Below, piece by piece: positions 40,808 to 49,474 of a stretch of 64,000 nucleotides of DNA. The DNA is from Leuconostoc rapi. GTDB lineage: Bacteria > Bacillota > Bacilli > Lactobacillales > Lactobacillaceae. The stretch is taken from the NCBI RefSeq assembly GCF_016908715.1, contig NZ_JAFBEK010000002.1:1-64000 (forward strand), given 5' to 3'. Below the pieces are notes generated by a model. That model was not told where the DNA came from, ran no database searches, and worked only from the letters and a program-made list of their open reading frames with translations. Each line of letters starts with the position of its first letter. The stretch's first letter is position 1. A program made the position numbers and the translations under genes.

Positions 40808-42163
40808 TTATTTTTGTGAGTGGCTTTGAAGCCGTGTTGCTAACAATAAACCAATAACTGGAACAACGATAAACCAACCGCTTGTTCGTACTAATGATTG
40901 ACCAATTGAAACGTGTTCATTGAAGTGGGTCATTAAAATCGTAGCAACAACAACACTACCAGCCCCAATAACTTGGCGCATCGTTGTGATGAGAGCAGTA
41001 CCATGACTAACCAAGTCTTTCGGTAAGGCGTTGTTAGCCGCTGTGACAGCAGGCATCATAATAAATGCATTACCACCCTCTAGTAACATCGCGGCCACTA
41101 ATCCATATATCCAAGCATGCGTACCAGCTATAGCTAATAGACCATAACCTGATATCATCATTACCATGCCGATATAAACTAATTTTTTTAAACCAATTTG
41201 GTTTAATAGCCGTCCTGCTCGAGGATTAAGTTGGCTTAAGAATACAGCTGCGGGAACCATTAATAAACCAGACCACAAAGGTTCTAAATGAAATACACGT
41301 TGATAGAAGAGGGGCATAAGGACAGTGGCGATGATTAGTCCGGAATAAGAAATGCCTGTTAACAACAAGCCTGGAAGAAAACCTTGGTATTTAAACACAG
41401 TTAAATTCAAAAACGGTTGTGCTAATTTTTGTTGACGAACTGTAAATAGGACTAATAACAAGCAACTGATGATAAATATCAGCCACCAGTTGAGACTAAA
41501 TCCAGTTCTGGGGATGCTTGCAATATCATATAAAAGGCCACCAAATCCAATAAGTGTCACGGCGGATAACCAGTCGAATGATGAATGCTTCAAGGGATGC
41601 GTATTTTTAATAATGTGTTGTGCGCTGACAATGATTATCAATAATATGATGAAAAATAAGGCAAAAAGTGCACGCCATGAAACCCACTGTAACACGATAC
41701 CAGAAATAATAGGACCAACAGCCAGTGCGGACCCCATAACAAGCCCAACGACGCCCATCGTTAAGCCACGCTGTTCTTTAGATGTATTTTCCATGATAAC
41801 ACTTTGAAAAGTGGGAAACAGCGCACCAACAGCTACACCTTCAAGTAATCGGCCGACAATAATACCCCAAAAATGCGGTGATAGCATGGCTATCGCAGTA
41901 CCAATTAAAAATACGGCGACAATGGTATTCAGTAAAGGCTTTAATTTAATGTTATCAAGCAACCAAGGGCTTAAAGGCATAACGAGAGTCATGGCTACCA
42001 TAAATCCTGTTGTAAGCCACTGAACGGTGCTGGCATCGACATTGAAGCTTTTCATTAAAATAGGATATGCGGTGGTCATTGTTGACTGACTAATCGACAT
42101 CGTAAATGAAACGGACAAAAGCACTAATGAAAATGGTGTGAGTTGTCGTAAATTTTTAAACAT
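40808..42163 (-). CDS. MFS drug-type transporter, DHA2 (EmrB/QacA) family
   Basis: A 451-residue permease with about 14 hydrophobic segments. The N-terminal pattern (TTAYPILMKSFN, VQWLTTGFMVAMTLVMPLSPWL) and motif C-like GSALAVGPIISGIVLQWVSWRALF are typical of the proton-driven DHA2 multidrug efflux family. A GAGG site precedes the ATG. It is a single gene between terminators. The substrate range is unknown; it could export antimicrobials or metabolites. Confidence 0.85.
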   Translation of the reverse strand: MFKNLRQLTPFSLVLLSVSFTMSISQSTMTTAYPILMKSFNVDASTVQWLTTGFMVAMTLVMPLSPWLLDNIKLKPLLNTIVAVFLIGTAIAMLSPHFWGIIVGRLLEGVAVGALFPTFQSVIMENTSKEQRGLTMGVVGLVMGSALAVGPIISGIVLQWVSWRALFALFFIILLIIIVSAQHIIKNTHPLKHSSFDWLSAVTLIGFGGLLYDIASIPRTGFSLNWWLIFIISCLLLVLFTVRQQKLAQPFLNLTVFKYQGFLPGLLLTGISYSGLIIATVLMPLFYQRVFHLEPLWSGLLMVPAAVFLSQLNPRAGRLLNQIGLKKLVYIGMVMMISGYGLLAIAGTHAWIYGLVAAMLLEGGNAFIMMPAVTAANNALPKDLVSHGTALITTMRQVIGAGSVVVATILMTHFNEHVSIGQSLVRTSGWFIVVPVIGLLLATRLQSHSQK

Positions 42164-42257
42164 GATAGGCCTCTTTAAAAGTTATTTATAATAATTCTAA
42201 ACTAGTTTTATGAAAAATTCAATCTCATTTAGAAAATGAGCGTTAATGAAACAAATT

Positions 42258-42293
42258 AAAAATACCTATTGATTATAATCAATAGGTATTTTA
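42258..42293 (-). terminator. Terminator of hflX
   Basis: AATACCTATTGATT pairs with AATCAATAGGTATT; on the reverse strand a T run follows. Confidence 0.85.
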
Positions 42294-42304
42294 TGAACCA
42301 TTTA

Positions 42305-43603
42305 TTAAACAAGGTATGAGGCAAAATTTTCACGTTCCATTTTTGATAATTCTAATGTCAATAACGTGCCCGTGTCATCATAGGATTCCGTTAAGAATGT
42401 GTGTTGAGAGGATAATTTCGCCTGTAAGGCACCTTTTTCAAAAGGAATGTGCAGTGTAACAGTTTCAACATCATTAAAAATATGCTGCTTAATTAGTTGA
42501 ATCAGTGCATCCTGTGAATCGGTATCTATTGCTGAAAGTGTAATTGTGTTCTCGCCAGAAATTTCAGGATAAGATAAGCTTGTGCGATCGGCCTTATTAT
42601 AGATGGTAATCATGGGAACATCACTGACGCCAACTTCGGCTAATGTTTTCTCAGTCGTTGTCATCATCTCTTTATAGTGTTCATCGGAGATGTCAACAAC
42701 TTGCAAAAGTAAATCAGCGTGTGCGGCCTCCTGCAAAGTCGATTTAAAAGCGGCTACTAGGTTGTGTGGCAATTTGGATACGAATCCGACCGTATCACTG
42801 AGTAAAAATTGTTTTTTATCAGGTAAGGTGAGTTGACGAATAGTTGTATTTAAGGTTGCAAATAGCATATCTTTTTCAAAAACCTGCTTTGAATCGTCAT
42901 TGTCTGCACCGACTCCGAAACGTTCGAGCAAACGATTCATTAATGTTGATTTTCCGGCGTTAGTATAACCAACTAAGGCGACATTGGGCAACTCATTAGT
43001 ATGGCGTTTTGAGGCACGTGTGGTTTCGCCCTTGGTGAGGTCGGCTAGGTCTTGACGAATGTGAACCATTTGTGCGGTAATTCGACGGCGTGATTCTTCG
43101 AGTTTTGTCTCTCCAGCACCACGCGAGGTGAAACCACCGCCACCTGCACCTGTTTGCTGGTCTAAGCTAACAGACATACTTGTACGTAATCGTGGTAATT
43201 GATATTGTAGCCGTGCTAATTGAACTTGTAATTTTGCCTCTTTAGTTTGTGCACGTTGTGCAAAGATATCTAAAATGAGGCCTGTACGATCTAAGACAGT
43301 TGCTTGTGTTGCTTTTTCTAAATTGCGTATCTGCGAGGGCGATAGTTCATCATTGGCTACAATCATGTCGACATCGTAGGTCTTAACGGCCTCTGCTAAT
43401 TCTTCTACCTTTCCTTTACCAAAATAAGTGGCTGGATTAGGGCGCTCCAGTTTTTGTGTAAATGTCTCAACGGGTGTTAAACTATTTGCGCGTGTCAAAT
43501 TGGCCAATTCAGTCATTTCATAAGTAGAATTAGCATTGTTACTGGTTAGCCCAACCAAAAATACTTGGCGAGGGGCGTCAAGGTTTGAATGTTGTTGTGT
43601 CAT
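42305..43603 (-). CDS. hflX: Ribosome-splitting GTPase HflX
   Basis: GTPase that binds stalled or idle 70S ribosomes and splits them; in some Gram-positives it protects from heat stress or lincosamide/macrolide drugs. The N-terminal ND1 region has the GKGKVEELAE block, an arginine-rich helical linker follows, then the G domain with G1 GYTNAGKST, G3 DTVGFVSKLPHNLVAAF and G4 NKAD. The 432-residue length is normal. The start ATG 43603 has TTGGAGG 9 bases upstream; a TTG five codons earlier overlaps that site and is rejected. The ribosome-binding site is buried in a strong stem (see leader). Confidence 0.95.
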   Translation of the reverse strand: MTQQHSNLDAPRQVFLVGLTSNNANSTYEMTELANLTRANSLTPVETFTQKLERPNPATYFGKGKVEELAEAVKTYDVDMIVANDELSPSQIRNLEKATQATVLDRTGLILDIFAQRAQTKEAKLQVQLARLQYQLPRLRTSMSVSLDQQTGAGGGGFTSRGAGETKLEESRRRITAQMVHIRQDLADLTKGETTRASKRHTNELPNVALVGYTNAGKSTLMNRLLERFGVGADNDDSKQVFEKDMLFATLNTTIRQLTLPDKKQFLLSDTVGFVSKLPHNLVAAFKSTLQEAAHADLLLQVVDISDEHYKEMMTTTEKTLAEVGVSDVPMITIYNKADRTSLSYPEISGENTITLSAIDTDSQDALIQLIKQHIFNDVETVTLHIPFEKGALQAKLSSQHTFLTESYDDTGTLLTLELSKMERENFASYLV

Positions 43604-43737
43604 AAAAAATACCTCCAATGAGTCTACGAGACTGGGGGTATTTTACGCGTTAAAGGCAAAATGACGAACCAATCTCAAGATGTGCATACAAAAAAAGTGA
43701 CATTATTTGTATATGCGGAATCTTAAAATTTGTTCAA
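43604..43737 (-). promoter_or_regulatory. hflX leader: promoter, possible leader ORF, Shine-Dalgarno-sequestering hairpin
   Basis: On the reverse strand: TTGAAC (43737-43732), an 18-base spacer, TATACA (43713-43708); then ATG at 43703 opening a 17-codon ORF (MSLFLYAHLEIGSSFCL, stop at 43650) with no ribosome-binding site and a start almost at the expected transcription start. Next, ATACC.CC-AGTCT can pair with AGACT ... GG.GGTAT, which puts the hflX GGAGG inside the 3' arm. This is the layout of ribosome-mediated translational attenuation. Confidence 0.55.
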
Positions 43738-43801
43738 CAATGTATTGCACTTCCTTTATTTAATCTATCACTAGTTTATCAGTTTTTGAAGATGATGTCC
43801 A

Positions 43802-44467
43802 TCAAAAGACTGTCGTGTCATCGTTAAAGTTTAAAATAGTTGCTGTACTTGGTAAGAGTTCAATACGCATTAGCGCACCATTTTTGACAGAATTACTAGC
43901 AAAATCATGCCGACCTAGTTTGTCGGCAATACCACGAATCGTTGTGCCGTGTGACACAATAAGAACATTATCACCATCGTGATGACGCGCGCGAATATCA
44001 TCGAAACCATGAGATACTCTTGTCCACCACTGTTCATCATCTTCGGCAAATTTAAACGGATCTGCTAGGTATATTGTATCCATTGCCTCAGCCATACCAA
44101 ATTCTGTGATAAAGTCTGAATAAGTATTGAGCGAATTTGGTTTGTAAGCACCTAAGGTTGTTGTAACTACTTCACTGTCAACACCTTCAAATGATCCAAA
44201 AAATTGTTCACGAAAATCAGGTAATTCAGTGGGCTCAATACCGGAATTTGCTTGATTATTTTTTAAAATATAGCGCGCAGTATGAACAGATCGTGTCAAA
44301 TCAGAAGAATAAGCACCATCAAAATGAATATTAGCTAGGCGAGTACCTGCATCAAGACCATGTTGGATACCTTTTGGTGTGAGCGGTGCATCAGACCAAC
44401 CTTGGAAACGATGTAAAAAATTAAAGTAGGTTTCCCCGTGTCGAACAATATAAAGATTAATAGCCAT
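43802..44467 (-). CDS. Histidine phosphatase family protein (phosphoglycerate-mutase-like)
   Basis: Two-histidine phosphatase fold, 221 residues. The phosphohistidine motif is YIVRHGET at residues 6-13; the second histidine is in VSHGTTIRG near 165. It is shorter and more divergent than the true glycolytic GpmA at 51621, so it is more likely a phosphatase than the main mutase. Its substrate cannot be told by sequence. No clear terminator is seen before the hflX promoter. Confidence 0.8.
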   Translation of the reverse strand: MAINLYIVRHGETYFNFLHRFQGWSDAPLTPKGIQHGLDAGTRLANIHFDGAYSSDLTRSVHTARYILKNNQANSGIEPTELPDFREQFFGSFEGVDSEVVTTTLGAYKPNSLNTYSDFITEFGMAEAMDTIYLADPFKFAEDDEQWWTRVSHGFDDIRARHHDGDNVLIVSHGTTIRGIADKLGRHDFASNSVKNGALMRIELLPSTATILNFNDDTTVF

Positions 44468-44557
44468 AATTATAAATGCTTAATGTTACGCTGAGTAACA
44501 ACGTAAACACAATCCTTCCTAAAAAATTAATTACACTCATTTTAACATGAAACATAT

Positions 44558-44583
44558 AAAAAAACCGCCTAGGCGGTTTTAAT
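44558..44583 (-). terminator. Terminator of the CNNM/CBS gene
   Basis: AAAACCGCCTAGGCGGTTTT is a perfect palindrome flanked by A/T runs, overlapping the end of the reverse-strand gene. Confidence 0.85.
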
Positions 44584-45976
44584 TTGTAGAGGCTTTAGGC
44601 GCCTCAGGGTCTTGCTTATTTTCATCTTCATCAAAAATGCCATTATTATTACGATCTTGTCGCGGTGTAGGAGAAACTTTAACAGTAAATTGAGAAATAT
44701 AAGCATTATCATAGTCTAATGCAGTCAGTTCGAAGTTGGCAACTTTCATGGTGTCGCCAGCTCGGAACTCAGGTTCTTCATTTAAAACGTAACCAGTTAG
44801 CGTAACAGCGTCATTTTCTTCGAGTTCTTTAACATTTTGATTAAAGTATCTTTCAAAATCATAAAGCGTCATTTTACCAGAGACTTTATAATGATGGTCG
44901 CCTAATTTTTCAATATAATCATCTGAAACATCATCTATCTCGTCGCGGACAGTGCCAAAAAGCTCTTCATAAATATCTTTATCTGTAATTAAGCCACTTG
45001 TGCCGCCATATTCGTCAACGACAATGGCAATAGGAGAACGTTTAATAATCATTTCATCCATGACATCGTGTAAATCCATATTTTCAGGGACGGCTGGAAT
45101 GTCTCGCATAATTTTTGATACAGGGTCAGCGCTATTAATACGTGCTTGACGAACTAAATCGTAGTTAAAGACATAACCTAACACCTTATCCTTATCATTA
45201 TCTGCAATCACAGGGAAACGTGAATAGCGCTCTTGCAGATACAAATTAAGCGCATCAGAAATCGGTGTCTTAACATCAACTGCAGTCATAGAAGTACGAT
45301 CAATCATGATATCAACGGCAACCTTGTCATTCATTTCAAAGGCACGTTTCATGAATGTCAAATCTTCAGCATCCAATTCTCCAGCAGCGGCCGCATTTTT
45401 AGATAGAGATAAAATTTCAGTTTGTGAATAAATATCTTCTTCACCATCTGTTCTAAAACCTAGCAAGTGTGTGATACCATTCGATAGGTGGTCTAGTGCC
45501 CAAATCATTGGAAACAGTGTAATGTGGAAAAAACGCACTGGGCGGACGATAAAGAGTAACACCTTTACCGGTGATTCAATTGCAATGTTTTTTGGTACCA
45601 AGTCAGTAAATACAGCATGGACAATTGTAAAAATGATCATTGCTGAAACTGAAGCAACGGCACGAGCATATTCAGGTGGTAGTACACCTGAATTAAGAAT
45701 AATCTTAGCAACAGTCTCTTCACCAATCCAACCTAAAATAAGGCTGGTTAGCGTAATACCAACTTGTGCAGTTGATAGATATTCAGTTAAATGTGTCACC
45801 ATATGAATGGCATTTGTGATATTTTTTGAGGGCTTTTCGCGATTTTCTTGTAAATCGCGCAACGCACTCAAACGAACCTTAACCAGAGAATATTCTGTTA
45901 GTGTAAACAAAATAGCAAGTAAAAGCACCAAAACGATGATAGCAAAGTTAAGGAGCATAGACGGACCAGAATCCAA
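44579..45976 (-). CDS. CNNM/CorC-family membrane protein with CBS domains (hemolysin-like)
   Basis: Integral membrane protein of 465 residues: an N-terminal DUF21/CNNM domain with 3-4 helices (residues ~1-190), a pair of CBS domains (~210-330, with VAVDIMIDRTSMTAVDV and RYSRFPVI), and a C-terminal CorC_HlyC domain (~345-430), then a polar tail (DRNNNGIFDEDEN). The family includes magnesium exporters and the misnamed TlyC hemolysins. The start is TTG 45976, supported by AGAGG at good spacing; the next ATG is six codons in, without a site. The C-terminal D-x-N-x-N-G-x-F-D-E run looks like an EF-hand-type or dockerin-like calcium loop. Confidence 0.85.
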   Translation of the reverse strand: MDSGPSMLLNFAIIVLVLLLAILFTLTEYSLVKVRLSALRDLQENREKPSKNITNAIHMVTHLTEYLSTAQVGITLTSLILGWIGEETVAKIILNSGVLPPEYARAVASVSAMIIFTIVHAVFTDLVPKNIAIESPVKVLLFIVRPVRFFHITLFPMIWALDHLSNGITHLLGFRTDGEEDIYSQTEILSLSKNAAAAGELDAEDLTFMKRAFEMNDKVAVDIMIDRTSMTAVDVKTPISDALNLYLQERYSRFPVIADNDKDKVLGYVFNYDLVRQARINSADPVSKIMRDIPAVPENMDLHDVMDEMIIKRSPIAIVVDEYGGTSGLITDKDIYEELFGTVRDEIDDVSDDYIEKLGDHHYKVSGKMTLYDFERYFNQNVKELEENDAVTLTGYVLNEEPEFRAGDTMKVANFELTALDYDNAYISQFTVKVSPTPRQDRNNNGIFDEDENKQDPEAPKASTN

Positions 45977-45999
45977 ATTCGTAAACCTCTTTTCTTAGT

Positions 46000-46455
46000 G
46001 TAACTAACCGCTATTATACCAGAAAATAGCGTAAATGCTAAGTTAATTATCAAAAATATAAGCTTTATAAAAAGCGAACGTTACGTGGCTTAAAAATACT
46101 AATTATTGTTAAAAGCGAACATGAATTCGTAAGCTTTGATGTGTCATTTATCATCTGTGAATTATAAACTGCAACAAAATAGGTTTTTGGCGAGTTTTAT
46201 AAATTTTTATTGCTCAACTTCGTTTATTGATGTATGCTGTAAGTACTGGTACTAGGGGATTTTAATTGTTCGTCTCTTTTTTTGTTAAATTTCAAATCAG
46301 ATTTCTGTTGTAGTGATTGATTTTACGACATTCTATCGAACAATTGTTTGTAAGGACGTATATTGTCCTTGTTTAAATAAAAAAAGCAGGTAGAATTACA
46401 AGTAACGATATTTAGTTTAAATAGCTTAAAAATAAATTTATACCAAGGAGTTTAT
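46000..46455 (+). other. 456-base AT-rich region holding the nrd leader
   Basis: No gene is seen. It holds a direct repeat AAAAGCGAAC (near 46072 and 46110), a candidate promoter TTGCTC-N17-TATGCT (46210-46238), a 9-base perfect inverted repeat (AATTGTTCG 46264-46272 with CGAACAATT 46337-46345), and AAGGAC/GTCCTT (46352-46370) followed by GTTT. No NrdR box was recognised. The reverse-strand CNNM promoter should be near 46000-46060. Confidence 0.5.
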
Positions 46456-46686
46456 ATGGAAAATGTAACAGTATATACTAAGTACAACTGTGTGCAATGC
46501 AAAATGACTAAGAAATTCTTAGAGGCGCAAGGTGTACCGTTTAAAGAAATCAATATTGAAGATGATACAAAGTATGTTGAAGAGTTGAAGGCGGATGGAT
46601 TCCGTCAAACGCCAGTAGTTTCTGTTGTGGGTATGCCAAAGTTCTCTGGCTTTCGTCCAGACGTATTAAAGAAAATCTCAGCTTAA
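46456..46686 (+). CDS. nrdH: Glutaredoxin-like protein NrdH
   Basis: Electron donor for class Ib ribonucleotide reductase. The 76 residues carry the redox site CVQC at residues 12-15 and the thioredoxin-like FRQTPVVSV and FSGFRPD that distinguish NrdH. CAAGGAG precedes the ATG. It is first gene of the nrd cluster, separated from nrdE by a terminator-like hairpin. Confidence 0.95.
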   Translation: MENVTVYTKYNCVQCKMTKKFLEAQGVPFKEINIEDDTKYVEELKADGFRQTPVVSVVGMPKFSGFRPDVLKKISA

Positions 46687-46699
46687 ACTTAAAGCAATC

Positions 46700-46731
46700 A
46701 ACATCGCGAGGTAATCAACCGATGTTTTTTT
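46700..46731 (+). terminator. Terminator-like hairpin between nrdH and nrdE
   Basis: AACATCG pairs with CGATGTT around a 13-base loop, followed by seven T. Partial termination would set the ratio of NrdH to NrdE. Confidence 0.6.
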
Positions 46732-46777
46732 GTTTCTTCAGATTATCATCAATCATAGATTAAAGAGGACGGAATTT

Positions 46778-48949
46778 ATGCCATTAAAAGAATTAAATTT
46801 AGATCAGGTTACTTATTTTGACTTGAACAACCAAGTGAATATCCCTAAGGATAATCAAATTCAACTTGAAAAAGACCAAGAGGCACTTGATGCTTTCTTA
46901 AGAGAAAACGTTTGGCCAAATGTTATGCAATTTGACTCTCTGTCAGAGCGTTTTGATTGGTTATTCCAAAACAATTTTTTGGAGCGTACTTTTATTGAGA
47001 AGTATCGTTTTGACTTTATTGAGTCTCTTTATGCTTATTTAGATGAGCAACATTTTAATTTCAAGTCTTTTATGGCAGCATTTAAATTCTATAATCAATA
47101 TGCGTTGAAAACAAATGATGGGCAACACTATGTGGAAACATATGTCGATCGTGTAGCCATGAACGCATTATTTTATGCTGATGGTCGTGAAGAATTAGCT
47201 TTGAGATTGGCTGATGAAATGATTCATCAACGTTATCAACCAGCAACACCTAGCTTTTTGAATGCTGGGCGCGCACGACGTGGTGAATTAGTTTCTTGTT
47301 TCATTATTCAAACCTCTGATGATATGAATTCAGTTGGTCGTACCATTAATTCAGCCCTACAGTTATCAAAAATGGGTGGTGGTGTCGGTATCAATGTTTC
47401 AAATATTCGTGAAGCAGGCGCACCAGTGATGGCAATTGCCAATTCTGCTGGGGGTATCGTGCCCGTGATGAAGTTATTAGAGGATTCCTTCACATTTTCT
47501 TCTCAGGTTGGTGCCCGTCAAGGTGCTGGTGTGGTTTATTTGTCTGTATTTCATCCAGATATCATGGCATTTTTATCAACAAAGAAGGAAAATGCAGACG
47601 AAAAGATACGTGTTAAAACACTTTCTCTTGGCTTAACTGTCCCCGATAAATTTTATGAATTGGTCAAGAAAAATGATGTCATGTATTTATTTAGCCCAGT
47701 AGATGTTGAAAAGGTTTACGGTAAGGCCTTTAACTACATTGATATTACGGCTGAATATGATAACATGGTTGCCAATGATCAAATTACTAAATATAAAGTT
47801 GATGCACGAACGTTAGAAGAAGAAATATCTAAGCTACAACAGGAATCGGGTTACCCATATATCATCAATATCGATGTTGCTAACCGTAGTAATCCAATTT
47901 CTGGTAAAATTGTGTCATCTAACCTGTGTTCAGAAATTTTACAAGTCCAGACACCTTCCGACATTGATAATGGTCAGCAGTATACACGGCTAGGTTCAGA
48001 TGTCAGTTGTAACTTGGGTTCAATTAACATTGTCAATATGATGGCAACAAATGATTTTGGTGAATCAGTTGATACAATGGTCCGTGCTTTAACTTATGTA
48101 TCCGACACATCAAATTTAGATGTTGTACCATCTATTGCTAAAGGAAACAATGAAAAACATGCAATTGGTTTAGGTGCAATGGGTCTTGCTGCTTATTTTG
48201 CTCAAAATAAAATGTACTATGGCGATGAGGAGGCTTTGGATTTCACAACGACTTTCTTTATGACTTTGAATTATTATTCAATTAAAGCATCTGTAGCTAT
48301 TGCTAAAGAACGCCACGAAAAATTCTTTGAGTTCGACAAGTCAACTTATGCCAACGGGTCATATTTTGATAAGTATTTAGAAACAGATTGGGCACCTAAA
48401 ACAAATAAAGTCGTTGATGCATTTGCACAACACCACATACCAACCAAACATGATTGGGCTCAACTTCGTGATGATGTTGCAAAATATGGTATGTATAATG
48501 CGTATCGCCATGCCATTGCGCCCACTGGTTCTATTTCTTATGTTAATGATACAACTGCAACATTGTTGCCAATTGTCAATAAAATTGAAGAGCGCCAAGA
48601 GGGCATGATTGGGAAAGTTTATTATCCAGCACCCGGTTTAAATAATGAAACAATGCCATATTATGTCTCAGCGTACGATACAGATATGCGCAAGGTAATT
48701 GATGTGTATGCAGCTGCACAAGAACATATTGACCAAGGGATGGCGCTGACATTATTTATGCGGTCAACATTACCTGAAGGTTTATACGAATGGAAGAATA
48801 ATCGCACGAATAAAATGACAACACGTGATTTAACAATTTTGCGTCATTATGCCTTTAATAAGGGAATTAAGTCATTGTATTATATTCGAACATTTACAGA
48901 TGATAACCAAGAATCTGGCGTAAATGAATGTGAGAGTTGCTCAATTTAG
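46778..48949 (+). CDS. nrdE: Class Ib ribonucleoside-diphosphate reductase alpha subunit NrdE
   Basis: Catalytic subunit that reduces ribonucleoside diphosphates to deoxy forms aerobically. Redox cysteines are visible in SCFIIQ and NLCSEI, and the C-terminal pair in NECESCSI. The radical-relay and substrate region includes ATPSFLNAGRARRGE and GGGVGINVSNIREAGAP. At 723 residues it is the NrdE length, without the ATP-cone seen in class Ia. The start is ATG 46778 (MPLKELN) with AGAGGACGG upstream; a longer frame from 46730 overlaps the terminator. Confidence 0.96.
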   Translation: MPLKELNLDQVTYFDLNNQVNIPKDNQIQLEKDQEALDAFLRENVWPNVMQFDSLSERFDWLFQNNFLERTFIEKYRFDFIESLYAYLDEQHFNFKSFMAAFKFYNQYALKTNDGQHYVETYVDRVAMNALFYADGREELALRLADEMIHQRYQPATPSFLNAGRARRGELVSCFIIQTSDDMNSVGRTINSALQLSKMGGGVGINVSNIREAGAPVMAIANSAGGIVPVMKLLEDSFTFSSQVGARQGAGVVYLSVFHPDIMAFLSTKKENADEKIRVKTLSLGLTVPDKFYELVKKNDVMYLFSPVDVEKVYGKAFNYIDITAEYDNMVANDQITKYKVDARTLEEEISKLQQESGYPYIINIDVANRSNPISGKIVSSNLCSEILQVQTPSDIDNGQQYTRLGSDVSCNLGSINIVNMMATNDFGESVDTMVRALTYVSDTSNLDVVPSIAKGNNEKHAIGLGAMGLAAYFAQNKMYYGDEEALDFTTTFFMTLNYYSIKASVAIAKERHEKFFEFDKSTYANGSYFDKYLETDWAPKTNKVVDAFAQHHIPTKHDWAQLRDDVAKYGMYNAYRHAIAPTGSISYVNDTTATLLPIVNKIEERQEGMIGKVYYPAPGLNNETMPYYVSAYDTDMRKVIDVYAAAQEHIDQGMALTLFMRSTLPEGLYEWKNNRTNKMTTRDLTILRHYAFNKGIKSLYYIRTFTDDNQESGVNECESCSI

Positions 48950-48955
48950 TATTAA

Positions 48956-48989
48956 AAAGCAATCATGGGTGATATCTGATGATTGCTTT
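48956..48989 (+). terminator. Hairpin between nrdE and nrdI
   Basis: AAAGCAATCAT pairs perfectly with ATGATTGCTTT (11 pairs, 12-base loop). It lacks a clean T run, so it may be a processing or partial-termination signal. Confidence 0.5.
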
Positions 48990-49031
48990 GTACATAACAT
49001 AAAAGAAAGTTGGGTAAAGGGCAGAACAGTT

Positions 49032-49472
49032 ATGACGAGAATCAATATTTTGTATGCATCAACGGAAGGCAATACACAATCTTTCGTTGATAAATTAAAG
49101 ACAATCGCTGAAAGCAACGGGGATCAACTTGACGCGCGTATGATAGGTGATGAAACTGAATATGCCAATGAAACAGCGCCTTATGTTGCTATCGTACCGA
49201 CTTATTTGACGGGTGGCACTGGTACAGGATCAGATGTCGTTGAAAACTTTACCAATGCCTTGGGGGAGTACATTGAGTTTGGTCGTAATAGTTACTATCT
49301 AAAAGGTGTTATTGGTTCCGGAAATCGTAATTTTAATGTACAATTCAACTTAACTGCGTTAAGATATGCAGATAAGTTTAAAGTACCAATGTTGTTTGCA
49401 TATGAATTACGAGGTAGTCGATTTGATGCAGAAAAAGCTTATAATATTATGAAACCTTTATTTGGAGGATAA
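49032..49472 (+). CDS. nrdI: Flavodoxin-like NrdI
   Basis: Flavoprotein that supplies oxidant to assemble the dimanganese-tyrosyl radical in NrdF. The FMN phosphate loop STEGNTQSF is near residue 9, and the loops TYLTGGTGTGS and GVIGSGNRNF are present. 146 residues from ATG 49032, preceded by AAAGGG. It lies 2 bases before nrdF. Confidence 0.93.
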   Translation: MTRINILYASTEGNTQSFVDKLKTIAESNGDQLDARMIGDETEYANETAPYVAIVPTYLTGGTGTGSDVVENFTNALGEYIEFGRNSYYLKGVIGSGNRNFNVQFNLTALRYADKFKVPMLFAYELRGSRFDAEKAYNIMKPLFGG

Positions 49473-49474
49473 TT

